Assembly (NCBI RefSeq): GCF_020404845.1
Contig: NZ_JAIOJZ010000003.1
Coordinates: 204,436 to 268,435, forward strand
From: Streptomyces hyderabadensis
Lineage (GTDB): Bacteria; Actinomycetota; Actinomycetes; Streptomycetales; Streptomycetaceae
Length of the DNA: 64,000 bases
Direction of reading: 5' to 3'
Positions 35,516 to 43,955 of the stretch are shown in pieces. Under the pieces are notes generated by a model. The model ran no database searches and had not been told where the DNA came from. It worked only from the letters and a program-made list of their open reading frames with translations. The translations under genes were made by a program, and so were the position numbers. Position 1 is the first letter of the stretch, and every line of letters begins with the position of its first letter.

Positions 35516-36814
35516 CTACGGCTGGAGGAACGCCACCAGCGCGTTGGCCAGCAGGTACGGGTCGTCGGCGCCGCACAACTCCCGGGCGCTGTGCATCGAC
35601 AGGATGGCCACGCCGATGTCGACGGTGCTGATCCCGTGCCGGGCCGCGGTGATGGGGCCGATGGTGGTGCCGCACGGCATGGAGTTGTTGGAGACGAAGG
35701 TCTGGAACGGGATGCCCGCCTTCTCGCAGGCGGCGGCGAACACCGCGCGGCCCGAACCGTCGGTGGCGTAGCGGTTGTTGACGTTGACCTTGAGGATGGG
35801 GCCGCCGTTGACCCGCGGGTGGTGCGTCGGGTCGTGCCGTTCCGCGTAGTTGGGGTGGACGGCGTGGCCCGTGTCGGAGGACAGGCAGACCGTGCCGGCG
35901 AAGGCGCGGGCGCGGTCCTCGTACGTGCCGCCGCGCGCGAACACCGAGCGCTCCAGGACGCCGCCGAGCAGCGGGCCGTCGGCGCCGGTGTCCGACTGGG
36001 AGCCGGTCTCCTCGTGGTCGAAGGCGGCCAGCACGGGGATGTACGGGAGGTCGGCCCCGGAGGTCGCGACCGCGGCCAGCGCGGCCGTCCCGGCGTGCAC
36101 GGACAGCAGGTTGTCCATCCGCGGGCCCGCCACCAGCTCCCGGTCGCGGCCCAGGTACGCCGGGGGCTCCACCGAGTGCGTCATCAGGTCCCAGCCGGTG
36201 ACCTCGCCGCGGGCCAGGCCCGCCTCGTCCTCCAGGAAGGCGATCAGGTCGCCGTCGCGCACGGTGTCGCCGAGGCCCCAGACGGGCTGGAGGTGGCGCT
36301 GCTTGTCGAGCTTGAGGCCGTCCGTGGAGACGGCGCGGTCCATGTGGATGGCGAGCTGCGGCACGCGCAGCAGCGGGCGGTCGACGTTCACCAGGCGGGT
36401 CGAGCCGTCGCGCAGCGAGAGCCGGCCGGCCAGGCCCAGGTCGCGGTCCAGCCAGGAGTTCATCAGCGGGCCGCCGTAGATCTCCACGGCGACCTGGCGC
36501 CAGCCGTGCGCCCCGGTGTCCGGGCGGGGCTTGACGCGCAGGTTGGGGGAGTCGGTGTGGGCGCCGACGATGCGGAAGGGGGTGTGGGCCGCGGCGCCCT
36601 CCGGGACGTACCAGGCGATGATCGCGCCGCCGCGCAGCACGTACTTGCCGCCGCTCGTCGCCTCCCAGGCGTCGGTCTCCGCGACCTGGCGGAAGCCGGC
36701 CTTCTCCAGCCGCTCGGCGGCACTGGCCACGGCGTGGTACGGGGTCGGGCTCGCCGACAGGAAGGTCATCAGGTCGTCGGTGTGGCCGCGGTCGAAGCGG
36801 GAGGGTGCGCTCAT
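35516..36814 (-). CDS. M18 family aminopeptidase
   Basis: 432 residues. Zinc-dependent aminopeptidase releasing N-terminal residues. Conserved metal and catalytic segments: VGAHTDSPNLRVKP, HEETGSQSDTGADGPLL, LSSDTGHAVHPNYAERHDPTHHPRVNGGP and TVDIGVAILSMHSARELCG. The ATG at 36814 has AAGG 8 nt upstream; a GTG nine bases earlier (36823) is an alternative. It lies downstream of the acyl-CoA dehydrogenase gene but is separated from it by a terminator. Confidence 0.92.
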   Translation of the reverse strand: MSAPSRFDRGHTDDLMTFLSASPTPYHAVASAAERLEKAGFRQVAETDAWEATSGGKYVLRGGAIIAWYVPEGAAAHTPFRIVGAHTDSPNLRVKPRPDTGAHGWRQVAVEIYGGPLMNSWLDRDLGLAGRLSLRDGSTRLVNVDRPLLRVPQLAIHMDRAVSTDGLKLDKQRHLQPVWGLGDTVRDGDLIAFLEDEAGLARGEVTGWDLMTHSVEPPAYLGRDRELVAGPRMDNLLSVHAGTAALAAVATSGADLPYIPVLAAFDHEETGSQSDTGADGPLLGGVLERSVFARGGTYEDRARAFAGTVCLSSDTGHAVHPNYAERHDPTHHPRVNGGPILKVNVNNRYATDGSGRAVFAAACEKAGIPFQTFVSNNSMPCGTTIGPITAARHGISTVDIGVAILSMHSARELCGADDPYLLANALVAFLQP

Positions 36815-36836
36815 GGGGTTCACCTTAACGACGTAC

Positions 36837-36872
36837 GAGGGCCCGCTTCCCGTCTGGCGGGAGCGGGCCCTC
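36837..36872 (-). terminator. Terminator of the acyl-CoA dehydrogenase gene
   Basis: GAGGGCCCGCT (36837-36847) pairs with AGCGGGCCCTC (36862-36872), with further CCC/GGG pairing inside. It lies between the dehydrogenase stop and the aminopeptidase start, both leftward. Confidence 0.8.
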
Positions 36873-36908
36873 GGGGGGTGCGGAACGGGCTCGGGCGCGG
36901 GACCGGTC

Positions 36909-38735
36909 CTAGAACGCGGCCTCGTCCAGCTCCATCAGGTCCAGCTCGACGCCCTGGGCGACCTTGCGGGCCAGGGTCACGCCGGGCAGGACGTTCGCGG
37001 CGAAGAACTTCGCGGCGGCGATCTTGCCGGTGTAGAAGGCCTTGTCCTTCGCGGACGCGGTCGGCAGCTTCTCGGCGGCGACGGCAGCGCCCTTGAGCAG
37101 CAGGTAGCCAACGATCACGTCGCCGGAGGCGAGCAGCAGGCGGGTGGTGTTGAGGCCCACCTTGTAGATGTTCTTGACGTCCTGCTCGGTGGCCGCGAGG
37201 TCGGTGAGCATCAGGCCGACGATGGCCTCCAGCTCGACGGCGGCCTTGGCCAGGTGCTCGCGGGCGCCGGACAGCTCCTCGCCGCCGGTGGCCAGCGCCA
37301 GGAACTTCTTGATGTCCTCGGCGAGCGAGTTCAGCGCGGCGCCCTGGTTGCGGACGATCTTCCGGAAGAAGTAGTCCTGGCCCTGGATCGCGGTGGTGCC
37401 CTCGTACAGGGTGTCGATCTTGGCGTCGCGGATGTACTGCTCGATCGGGTACTCCTGGAGGAACCCGGAGCCGCCGAAGGTCTGCAGCGACTGGGCGAGC
37501 TGCTCGTAGGCCTTCTCCGAGCCGTAGCCCTTGACGATCGGCAGGAGCAGGTCGTTGAGGGCGTGCTCGGTGGCGGCGTCCTCGCCGTTCGCCTCCTTGA
37601 TCTGGATCTCGTCCTGCACCGAGGCGGTGTACATGACCAGGGCGCGCATGCCCTCGGCGTACGCCTTCTGCGTCATCAGCGAGCGGCGCACGTCCGGGTG
37701 GTGCGTGATGGTGACCTTGGGGGCCGACTTGTCCATGAAGTTGGCCAGGTCGGGGCCCTGGACGCGCTCCTTGGCGTACTCCAGGGCGTTGAGGTAGCCC
37801 GTGGAGAGGGTGGAGATCGCCTTCGTGCCGACCATCATGCGGGCGAACTCGATGATCCGGAACATCTGGCGGATGCCGTCGTGCTTGTCGCCGACCAGCC
37901 AGCCCTTGGCGGGGTGGCGGTCGCCGAAGGTCATCTCGCAGGTGTTGGAGGCCTTCAGGCCCATCTTGTGCTCGACGTTGGTGGCGTAGACGCCGTTGCG
38001 CTCGCCCAGCTCGCCGGTCTCGAAGTCGAACTCGTACTTCGGGACCAGGAAGAGGGACAGGCCCTTGGTGCCGGGTCCGGCGCCCTCGGGGCGGGCGAGG
38101 ACGTAGTGGAGGATGTTCTCCGACATGTCGTGCTCGCCGGAGGTGATGAAGCGCTTCACGCCCTCGATGTGCCAGGAGCCGTCCTCCTGCTGGACCGCCT
38201 TGGTGCGGCCCGCGCCGACGTCCGAACCGGCGTCCGGCTCGGTGAGGACCATGGTGGAGCCCCACTGCTTCTCGACGGCGATCGAGGCGATGTGCTTCTG
38301 GACCTCGTTGCCCTCCTCGAAGAGGATGCCGGCGAACGCCGGGCCGGAGGAGTACATCCACACGGCCGGGTTGGCGCCGAGGATCAGCTCCGCGTACGCC
38401 CAGATGAGCGAGCGCGGCGAGGTGGTGCCGCCGATCTCCTCGGGCAGGCCGAGCCGCCAGTACTCGGAGTCCATGAAGGCCTGGTAGCTCTTCTTGAAGG
38501 ACGCCGGGACCGGCGCGGTGTTGGTCTCCGGGTCGAAGACCGGCGGGTTGCGGTCGGCGTCGGCGAAGGACTCGGCCAGCTCGTTCTCGGAGAGGCGGGT
38601 CAGCTCCTCCAGCACGCTCTTGGCGGTGTCCGTGTCCATCTCCGCGAACGGGCCGCTGCCGTAGACCTTGTCGCGGCCGAGCACCTCGAAGAGGTTGAAC
38701 TCGATGTCCCGGAGATTCGGCTTGTAGTGCCCCAT
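36909..38735 (-). CDS. Acyl-CoA dehydrogenase (FadE-type, long form)
   Basis: 608 residues from the ATG at 38735, with ACGGAG 8 nt upstream. FAD-dependent alpha,beta-desaturation of acyl-CoA. The N-terminal extension ([19 protein letters not shown]) and the C-terminal extra helical domain mark the about 600-residue actinobacterial branch. Core motifs: [24 protein letters not shown], the catalytic-base region near [19 protein letters not shown], and [13 protein letters not shown]. Monocistronic, with a terminator downstream. A TACC-N4-GGTA dyad covers the likely -10 upstream. Confidence 0.92.
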   Translation of the reverse strand: MGHYKPNLRDIEFNLFEVLGRDKVYGSGPFAEMDTDTAKSVLEELTRLSENELAESFADADRNPPVFDPETNTAPVPASFKKSYQAFMDSEYWRLGLPEEIGGTTSPRSLIWAYAELILGANPAVWMYSSGPAFAGILFEEGNEVQKHIASIAVEKQWGSTMVLTEPDAGSDVGAGRTKAVQQEDGSWHIEGVKRFITSGEHDMSENILHYVLARPEGAGPGTKGLSLFLVPKYEFDFETGELGERNGVYATNVEHKMGLKASNTCEMTFGDRHPAKGWLVGDKHDGIRQMFRIIEFARMMVGTKAISTLSTGYLNALEYAKERVQGPDLANFMDKSAPKVTITHHPDVRRSLMTQKAYAEGMRALVMYTASVQDEIQIKEANGEDAATEHALNDLLLPIVKGYGSEKAYEQLAQSLQTFGGSGFLQEYPIEQYIRDAKIDTLYEGTTAIQGQDYFFRKIVRNQGAALNSLAEDIKKFLALATGGEELSGAREHLAKAAVELEAIVGLMLTDLAATEQDVKNIYKVGLNTTRLLLASGDVIVGYLLLKGAAVAAEKLPTASAKDKAFYTGKIAAAKFFAANVLPGVTLARKVAQGVELDLMELDEAAF

Positions 38736-38811
38736 GGCGACGGCTCCGTTGAGAGATCGGCGAGGCACTCGCTCCTCGCATCCGTACACATACCAACTAG
38801 TAGCTCCGATG

Positions 38812-38838
38812 ATGCTACCCGTCGGTAATAAGAAGCAA
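38812..38838 (-). promoter_or_regulatory. Candidate promoter and operator of the acyl-CoA dehydrogenase gene
   Basis: On the minus strand TAGCAT (38812-38817) with an imperfectly spaced TTGCTT (38833-38838, 15 bp). The dyad TACCCGTCGGTA (38816-38827) overlaps the -10. A TetR-type fatty-acid regulator would fit. Low to moderate support. Confidence 0.4.
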
Positions 38839-38884
38839 CCCCGAGCCGCCCATCTGTGACTCGTTACTCGTTACTCTGTGCTGC

Positions 38885-39352
38885 ATGTACGGCTACGACC
38901 AGACCGCGGGCCAACAGCAGCAGCAGTACGCCCCGCCGCAGCAGCCGATGGGCGGCGGATACGGGCAGCAGCCGCCGCTGTACCCCGAGCCGTCCCCGCC
39001 CTCGCTCGCGGACGCGGTGCGCGCCTTCACCACCGGGCAGATGTCCGCCGAGGACTTCCAGCAGATCTTCGCGACCTCGAAGGTCTACTGCCCGCGCGGC
39101 GACAACCCCGGCTTCCTCGCGCTGCACAACACCCAGCAGCCGGTGATCCCGATGTTCACCGGTCTGAAGGAGCTGCGCAGGTACGCGGGCAAGGAGTCGA
39201 AGTACTTCGTGATCACCGGGGCGGAGGTGATCGACCTGCTGCCGACCGGCTACGGCTTCGTCCTGGACATGGAGGGCGAGCACCGGATGGTGTTCGACGC
39301 GAAGGCCGTCGAACAGATGGTCGATTTCGCCATGCGCCGCATGTACGGCTAG
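38885..39352 (+). CDS. SseB-family protein
   Basis: 155 residues. A Gln/Pro/Gly-rich N-terminal tail (about 1-38) is followed by an SseB N-terminal-type domain: LADAVRAFTTGQMSAEDFQQIFATSKVYCPRGDNPGFLALHNTQQPVIPMFTGLKELRRYAG...GAEVIDLLPTGYGFVLD. In enterobacteria SseB relates to serine sensitivity, but actinobacterial members are uncharacterised. TACTCT (38872-38877) lies 7 nt before the ATG, so the mRNA is probably leaderless. Confidence 0.8.
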   Translation: MYGYDQTAGQQQQQYAPPQQPMGGGYGQQPPLYPEPSPPSLADAVRAFTTGQMSAEDFQQIFATSKVYCPRGDNPGFLALHNTQQPVIPMFTGLKELRRYAGKESKYFVITGAEVIDLLPTGYGFVLDMEGEHRMVFDAKAVEQMVDFAMRRMYG

Positions 39353-39413
39353 GCGGTGCGCGTACGGCTGGATGCCGCATGTGCGGCTGGGTGCCGCCGA
39401 ACGGATGCTCGTG

Positions 39414-39439
39414 AGCCCGGAGGGAATGACCTCCGGGCT
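39414..39439 (+). terminator. Terminator after the SseB-like gene
   Basis: AGCCCGGAGG (39414-39423) pairs with CCTCCGGGCT (39430-39439), loop GAATGA, followed by TTCGTGG. Confidence 0.8.
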
Positions 39440-39461
39440 TTCGTGGTTCCAGGTGGCAAGA

Positions 39462-39477
39462 AGTTCAATGCTCAACT
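39462..39477. promoter_or_regulatory. MarR-like dyad upstream of the pirin gene
   Basis: AGTTCAATGCTCAACT: arms AGTTxA/TxAACT in an otherwise GC-rich region, about 33 bp before the pirin ATG. The size and AT content suit a MarR-type regulator, though none is encoded nearby. Confidence 0.4.
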
Positions 39478-39509
39478 AAAGTGGGCGTACGCCGCCCGAG
39501 GAGGTCGAC

Positions 39510-40487
39510 ATGCCCGCCGTGACCGTCGAGAACCCGTTGACGCTGCCCCGCGTATCCGCGCCCGCCGACGCCGTCGCGCGTCCCGTGCTCACCGTCACGA
39601 CCGCGCCCAGCGGTTTCGAGGGCGAGGGCTTCCCGGTGCGCCGCGCATTTGCCGGGATCAACTACCGCCACCTCGACCCGTTCATCATGATGGACCAGAT
39701 GGGTGAGGTGGAGTACGCGCCCGGCGAGCCCAAGGGCACCCCCTGGCACCCGCACCGCGGCTTCGAGACCGTCACCTACATCGTCGACGGGATCTTCGAC
39801 CACCAGGACTCCAACGGTGGCGGCGGCACCATCACCAACGGCGACACCCAGTGGATGACGGCGGGCTCCGGCCTGCTGCACATCGAGGCGCCGCCGGAGC
39901 AGCTGGTCATGTCCGGCGGGCTCTTCCACGGACTCCAGCTGTGGGTGAACCTGCCGGCCAAGGACAAGATGATGGCCCCCCGCTACCAGGACATCCGCAG
40001 CGGCAGCGTCCAGCTGCTCACCTCCCCGGACGGCGGCGCGCTGCTGCGCGTCATCGCCGGTGAGCTGGGCGGGCACGAGGGCCCCGGCATCACGCACACC
40101 CCGATCACGATGGTGCACGCGACGCTGGCGCCGGGCGCCGAGGTCACCCTGCCCTGGCGGGAGGACTTCAACGGCCTGGCGTACGTCATGGCCGGACGCG
40201 GGTCGGTGGGCGCCGAGCGGCGTCCGGTGCACCTCGGGCAGACCGCCGTCTTCGGCGCCGGGGGCTCGCTGACCGTCCGCGCGGACGAGAAGCAGGACTC
40301 GCACACCCCGGACCTGGAGGTCGTGCTGCTCGGCGGCCGGCCGATCCGGGAGCCGATGGCCCACTACGGCCCGTTCGTGATGAACACCAAGGACGAGCTG
40401 ATGCAGGCCTTCGAGGACTTCCAGAAGGGCCGCCTCGGCACCGTCCCGGCGGTGCACGGCATGTCGGACGAGGGCCCCGGCGCCTGA
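39510..40487 (+). CDS. Pirin family protein
   Basis: 325 residues of the bicupin pirin family. The N-terminal cupin carries the metal-binding histidines in WHPHRGFETVTYIVDG and the HIEAPPEQ segment; DPFIMMDQMG precedes it. Some bacterial pirins are quercetinases; others regulate pyruvate dehydrogenase or redox responses. The ATG follows GAGGAGG. It has its own terminator and an AT-rich dyad upstream. Confidence 0.9.
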   Translation: MPAVTVENPLTLPRVSAPADAVARPVLTVTTAPSGFEGEGFPVRRAFAGINYRHLDPFIMMDQMGEVEYAPGEPKGTPWHPHRGFETVTYIVDGIFDHQDSNGGGGTITNGDTQWMTAGSGLLHIEAPPEQLVMSGGLFHGLQLWVNLPAKDKMMAPRYQDIRSGSVQLLTSPDGGALLRVIAGELGGHEGPGITHTPITMVHATLAPGAEVTLPWREDFNGLAYVMAGRGSVGAERRPVHLGQTAVFGAGGSLTVRADEKQDSHTPDLEVVLLGGRPIREPMAHYGPFVMNTKDELMQAFEDFQKGRLGTVPAVHGMSDEGPGA

Positions 40488-40498
40488 CACCGCGTCAC

Positions 40499-40533
40499 CC
40501 GGGCGGGCCGTCCGCGCAGGACAGCCCGCCCGG
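40499..40533 (+). terminator. Terminator after the pirin gene
   Basis: CCGGGCGGGC (40499-40508) pairs perfectly with GCCCGCCCGG (40524-40533), loop of 15 nt. It lies 11 bp after the stop and 20 bp before the AI-2E permease start. Confidence 0.7.
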
Positions 40534-40552
40534 TGCGTGATCGGGTGGAGGC

Positions 40553-41653
40553 GTGCAGCTGCTCCCCGGTCCGGTGCGCCGGTTCGCCGCCTGGTGCGCC
40601 GTCATCCTGCTCGCCAGCGGTGTCGGCTACGTCGCGATCCGGCTCTGCGTCGAGTTCCGCACCGCGGTGACCCCGGCGCTGCTCGCCCTGCTGGGCACCG
40701 CCCTGCTGAGGCCGCTGCACGCACGGCTGGTGAAGGCCCATGTGCAGCGGTCGCTGGCCGCCGGGCTGACCTGTGCGGCCGTGCTGGCCGTGGTCGGCGG
40801 GGCCGTGTACATCGTGGTCTCCGCGCTCGTCGAGACCGGCGACCAGATCGTCGCCTCGCTGCGGGACGCGGCCCAGGGCATCGCCGACCACTTCGGCGCC
40901 GCCGGGACCTCGCTGGAGGACGTGGCCTCCAACGCCCGCGAGCTGCTGGGCAAGTTCGGCGGCACGGCCGCCTCCGGCGTGGTGACCGGGATCAGCGTCG
41001 TCGGCGAGATGATCGCCATGGCCGTGCTCGCGCTGCTGCTCGTCTTCTTCTTCCTGCGCGACTCCGACCGGGCCGTGGGCACCGTGCGCGCGCTCGCCCC
41101 GCCCGGCGCCGCCGACACGGTGGAGGCCATGGCCCGGCGGGCCTTCGGGGCCGTCGAGGGCTTCATGCGGGGGACCACCCTGATCGCGCTCATCGACGCG
41201 CTGTGCATCACCGTCGGGCTGCTCGTGCTGCGCGTCCCCGGCGCGGTCGGGCTCGGGGCGCTGGTCTTCGTGGGCGCCTACATCCCGTATCTGGGCGCGT
41301 TCATCTCCGGTGCCGTGGCCGTGCTGGTGGCGCTGGCCGACCGGGGGTTCGTCATCGCGCTGTGGGCGCTGGGCGTGGTGCTGGCCGTGCAGGTGCTGGA
41401 GGGACACGTGCTCCAGCCGATGGTCCAGAGCCGGACGGTGCAGATGCACCCGGCGGTCGTGCTGCTGGCGCTCACCGCGGGCGCCTCGGTGGCGGGCATC
41501 CTGGGGATGCTCCTCGCCGTGCCCCTGACCGCGGCGGCGTTCGGGATCGTGCACGAGCTGCAGGGCCGCTACGGGGCCGCGGGTTCCGGCGCGTCGGGGG
41601 CGTCCGGGAAGGCCGCGGGGCCCGGGTCGTCCTCCGGGGCGGCGGACTCGTAG
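40553..41653 (+). CDS. AI-2E family transporter (TqsA/PerM-like permease)
   Basis: 366 residues with about eight membrane helices in the PerM pattern: two N-terminal helix pairs, an amphipathic insert (LRDAAQGIADHF...ELLGKFGG), and the conserved VGAYIPYLGAFISGAVAVLVAL and VLEGHVLQPMVQSR segments. The family exports or takes up small molecules, including AI-2 and Na+/H+ in some members. GTG start. Its last 85 bp overlap the 3' end of the phosphatase gene on the other strand, which explains the Gly/Ser/Ala-rich tail. Confidence 0.87.
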   Translation: MQLLPGPVRRFAAWCAVILLASGVGYVAIRLCVEFRTAVTPALLALLGTALLRPLHARLVKAHVQRSLAAGLTCAAVLAVVGGAVYIVVSALVETGDQIVASLRDAAQGIADHFGAAGTSLEDVASNARELLGKFGGTAASGVVTGISVVGEMIAMAVLALLLVFFFLRDSDRAVGTVRALAPPGAADTVEAMARRAFGAVEGFMRGTTLIALIDALCITVGLLVLRVPGAVGLGALVFVGAYIPYLGAFISGAVAVLVALADRGFVIALWALGVVLAVQVLEGHVLQPMVQSRTVQMHPAVVLLALTAGASVAGILGMLLAVPLTAAAFGIVHELQGRYGAAGSGASGASGKAAGPGSSSGAADS

Positions 41654-43749
41654 AGCTCGTACCAGATGCTCTTGCCCTCGCCGCGCGGCGCGACGCCCCA
41701 CGCGTCCGCGAGCAGCTCGACCAGCATCAGCCCGCGCCCGGAGGACGCCATCTCCCCCGGCCTGCGCTTGTGCGGGAGGTCGTCGCCGTTGTCGGTGACC
41801 TCCACCCGGATCCGCCGCTCGCCCGGCTCCCCGGCGACCTCGGCGACCAGCAGCGCGTCGGTGTCGGTGTGCACCAGGACGTTGGTCAGCATCTCGGAGA
41901 GCAGCAGCACCGCCGCGTCCCGCTGCTCCTCGACCGGCCAGTCGTGCAGCAGGTCGCGCAGGTGCTGCCGGGCGGTGGCGATCCGGTCGGGCTCGGACTG
42001 GGCGACCGACAGCATCGTGCGCCGCACCGGGGCCCGGGTCGCGGTGGACTCACCGCAGCCGCAGCCCTCGCCCTGCCGGCACAGCAGCAACAGCGCGATG
42101 TCGTCCTCCCGGCGGTCGGACAGCGGGCCGACGGTGTGGTGCGAGGAGGGACCGTGCACGGCCTGGACCAGCGCGTCGGCCAGCTCCTCCAGGCCCCCGG
42201 TGTGCTCCTCCAGGATCACCCGCAGCCGGTGCCAGCCGCTCTGCAGATCGTGCCCGCCCGTCTCGACCAGGCCGTCCGTGCACAGCATCAGGGTGTCCCC
42301 GGGTTCCAGGGCGAGCCGCGTCGTCGGGTAGTCGGAGTCCGGGTCGATGCCCAGGGGCAGCCCGCCGTCCGTGGCCAGGATCAGCGCCGTGCCGTCCGCC
42401 ATGCGCACCACCGGGTCCAGGTGGCCCGCACGGGCGCTCTCCACGGTGCCGGTGGCGGGGTCGACCTCGGCGTAGTAGCAGGTCGCGAAGCGCAGGTCGC
42501 CCGGGTCGTCCTCGGACGTGGCGAGGCCGTGGAAGAAGTGCGAGGCGCGGGCGAGCACCGCGTCGGGCCGGTGGCCCTCGGAGGCGTAGGCGCGCAGGGC
42601 GATGCGCAGCTGGCCCATCAGCCCGGCGGCGCGCACGTCGTGCCCCTGGACGTCGCCGATCACCACGGCGAAGCGGTCCCCGGGCAGCGGGATCATGTCG
42701 TACCAGTCGCCGCCGACCTGGAGGCCGCCGCCGGTGGGGACGTAGCGGGCGGCGATGTCCATGCCGGGGATCTGCGGGCCGAGCATGGGCAGCATCGAGC
42801 GCTGCAGCCCCTCGGTCAGCTCCCGCTGGTTCTCCGCGGCACCGGCCCGGGACAGGGCCTGGGCCAGCATCCGCGCCACCGTGGTCAGCACCGAGCGCTC
42901 GTCCGGGGTGAACGCGACCGGATAGGCGAAGGCGGCCATCCAGGCGCCCATCGTGCGGCCCGCCACGGTCAGCGGCAGATAGGCCCAGGAGCGGCGGCCG
43001 AAGCGCTCGGCGAGCGACCAGGTCATGGGGTAGCGGGACCGGTACTGCTGCGGGGAGGAGAGGTAGACCGCGCGGCCGGTGCGGACCACCTCGGCGGCCG
43101 GGTAGTCGGTGTCCAGGGCCATGTCCACGAACGGGTTGGCCTCGTTCTCCGGCTGCCCGTGGTGGCCGATGACGGTGAGGCGGTCGCCCGAGAGCCCGAA
43201 CACCGCGAGGCCGTCCGGGGAGAAGCCCGGCATCGACAGCCCCGCCGCGACCCGCAGCACCTCCTCGGTGGACCGGGCCTCGGCCAGCGCCCGGCCCGCG
43301 TCCAGCAGGAAGGCCTCCCGGGAGCGGCGCCACTCGCCGGTGACCGCGCTGCGCCCGGCGGGCGTGCCGGGCCGTGGTTCGGCGACCTCCTGAAGGGTGC
43401 CGATCAGGTCGTACGCCCGGCGTTCGGGGTCGAACGAGGGCTTGGAGCGGCTGCGTACCACCCGGACCACATGGCCGTACTCGTCCATGATCCGGATCCG
43501 GACCTCGGCGAGGGTGCCCTCGGCGACGGCGAGCTGGACCACGCCGGTGATCTCGTTCCAGTCCACCGGGTGCAGCCGGGCCCTCACCTGCGCCTCGGTG
43601 AGGCACGCCCGTTCCGCGGGCAGCCCGAGCAGGCGGGCGGCCTCCGCGTCCACCGCGACCTCACCCGTGGCGGTGTCCCAGTGCCACAGTCCGGTCGCGA
43701 GGTCGGCGAGGACGCCCCCCACGTCCGGCAGGGGGTCACCAGTGCGCAT
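41569..43749 (-). CDS. PAS-GAF-SpoIIE phosphatase-HATPase switch protein
   Basis: 726 residues. Order: a PAS-like domain (about 15-120), a GAF domain (about 155-320), a PP2C/SpoIIE phosphatase core (about 340-545, with GGGLQVGGDWYDMIPLPG, VIGDVQGHDVRAAGLMGQLR and REDDIALLLL), and a C-terminal anti-sigma-type histidine-kinase-like ATPase (about 580-700, with LLSEMLTNVLVHTD and GRGLMLVELLADAWG). This fusion combines the kinase and phosphatase functions of a partner switch and likely acts on an STAS anti-anti-sigma factor encoded elsewhere. TAAAGT (43756-43761) 6 nt before the ATG suggests leaderless mRNA. Confidence 0.9.
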   Translation of the reverse strand: MRTGDPLPDVGGVLADLATGLWHWDTATGEVAVDAEAARLLGLPAERACLTEAQVRARLHPVDWNEITGVVQLAVAEGTLAEVRIRIMDEYGHVVRVVRSRSKPSFDPERRAYDLIGTLQEVAEPRPGTPAGRSAVTGEWRRSREAFLLDAGRALAEARSTEEVLRVAAGLSMPGFSPDGLAVFGLSGDRLTVIGHHGQPENEANPFVDMALDTDYPAAEVVRTGRAVYLSSPQQYRSRYPMTWSLAERFGRRSWAYLPLTVAGRTMGAWMAAFAYPVAFTPDERSVLTTVARMLAQALSRAGAAENQRELTEGLQRSMLPMLGPQIPGMDIAARYVPTGGGLQVGGDWYDMIPLPGDRFAVVIGDVQGHDVRAAGLMGQLRIALRAYASEGHRPDAVLARASHFFHGLATSEDDPGDLRFATCYYAEVDPATGTVESARAGHLDPVVRMADGTALILATDGGLPLGIDPDSDYPTTRLALEPGDTLMLCTDGLVETGGHDLQSGWHRLRVILEEHTGGLEELADALVQAVHGPSSHHTVGPLSDRREDDIALLLLCRQGEGCGCGESTATRAPVRRTMLSVAQSEPDRIATARQHLRDLLHDWPVEEQRDAAVLLLSEMLTNVLVHTDTDALLVAEVAGEPGERRIRVEVTDNGDDLPHKRRPGEMASSGRGLMLVELLADAWGVAPRGEGKSIWYELYESAAPEDDPGPAAFPDAPDAPEPAAP

Positions 43750-43899
43750 TGCCCCACTTTAAGAAGAGGTGATCGGACGCTGCCACCGCTCGCCGGGGCG
43801 CTGGGGCGGGCCGAGGGCGGCCCCGGAGCGGGCCTGTGGTGGGCTCGTCGCGCGTCAATGGGGAGGAAGGCAGCCGTGGCTGCCCGGTACGCTGGGGTT

Positions 43900-43913
43900 G
43901 TTTCACGTGAAAC
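43900..43913. promoter_or_regulatory. parS, ParB-binding site upstream of aspS
   Basis: GTTTCACGTGAAAC, perfect 14-bp match, 43 bp before the aspS ATG in the gap between aspS and the divergent switch-protein gene. It is followed by GCGAAAC, a partial extra half-site (43914-43920). Confidence 0.93.
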
Positions 43914-43955
43914 GCGAAACAACTTCCCCGATCCGCGAAGGCTGGATGAACGACG

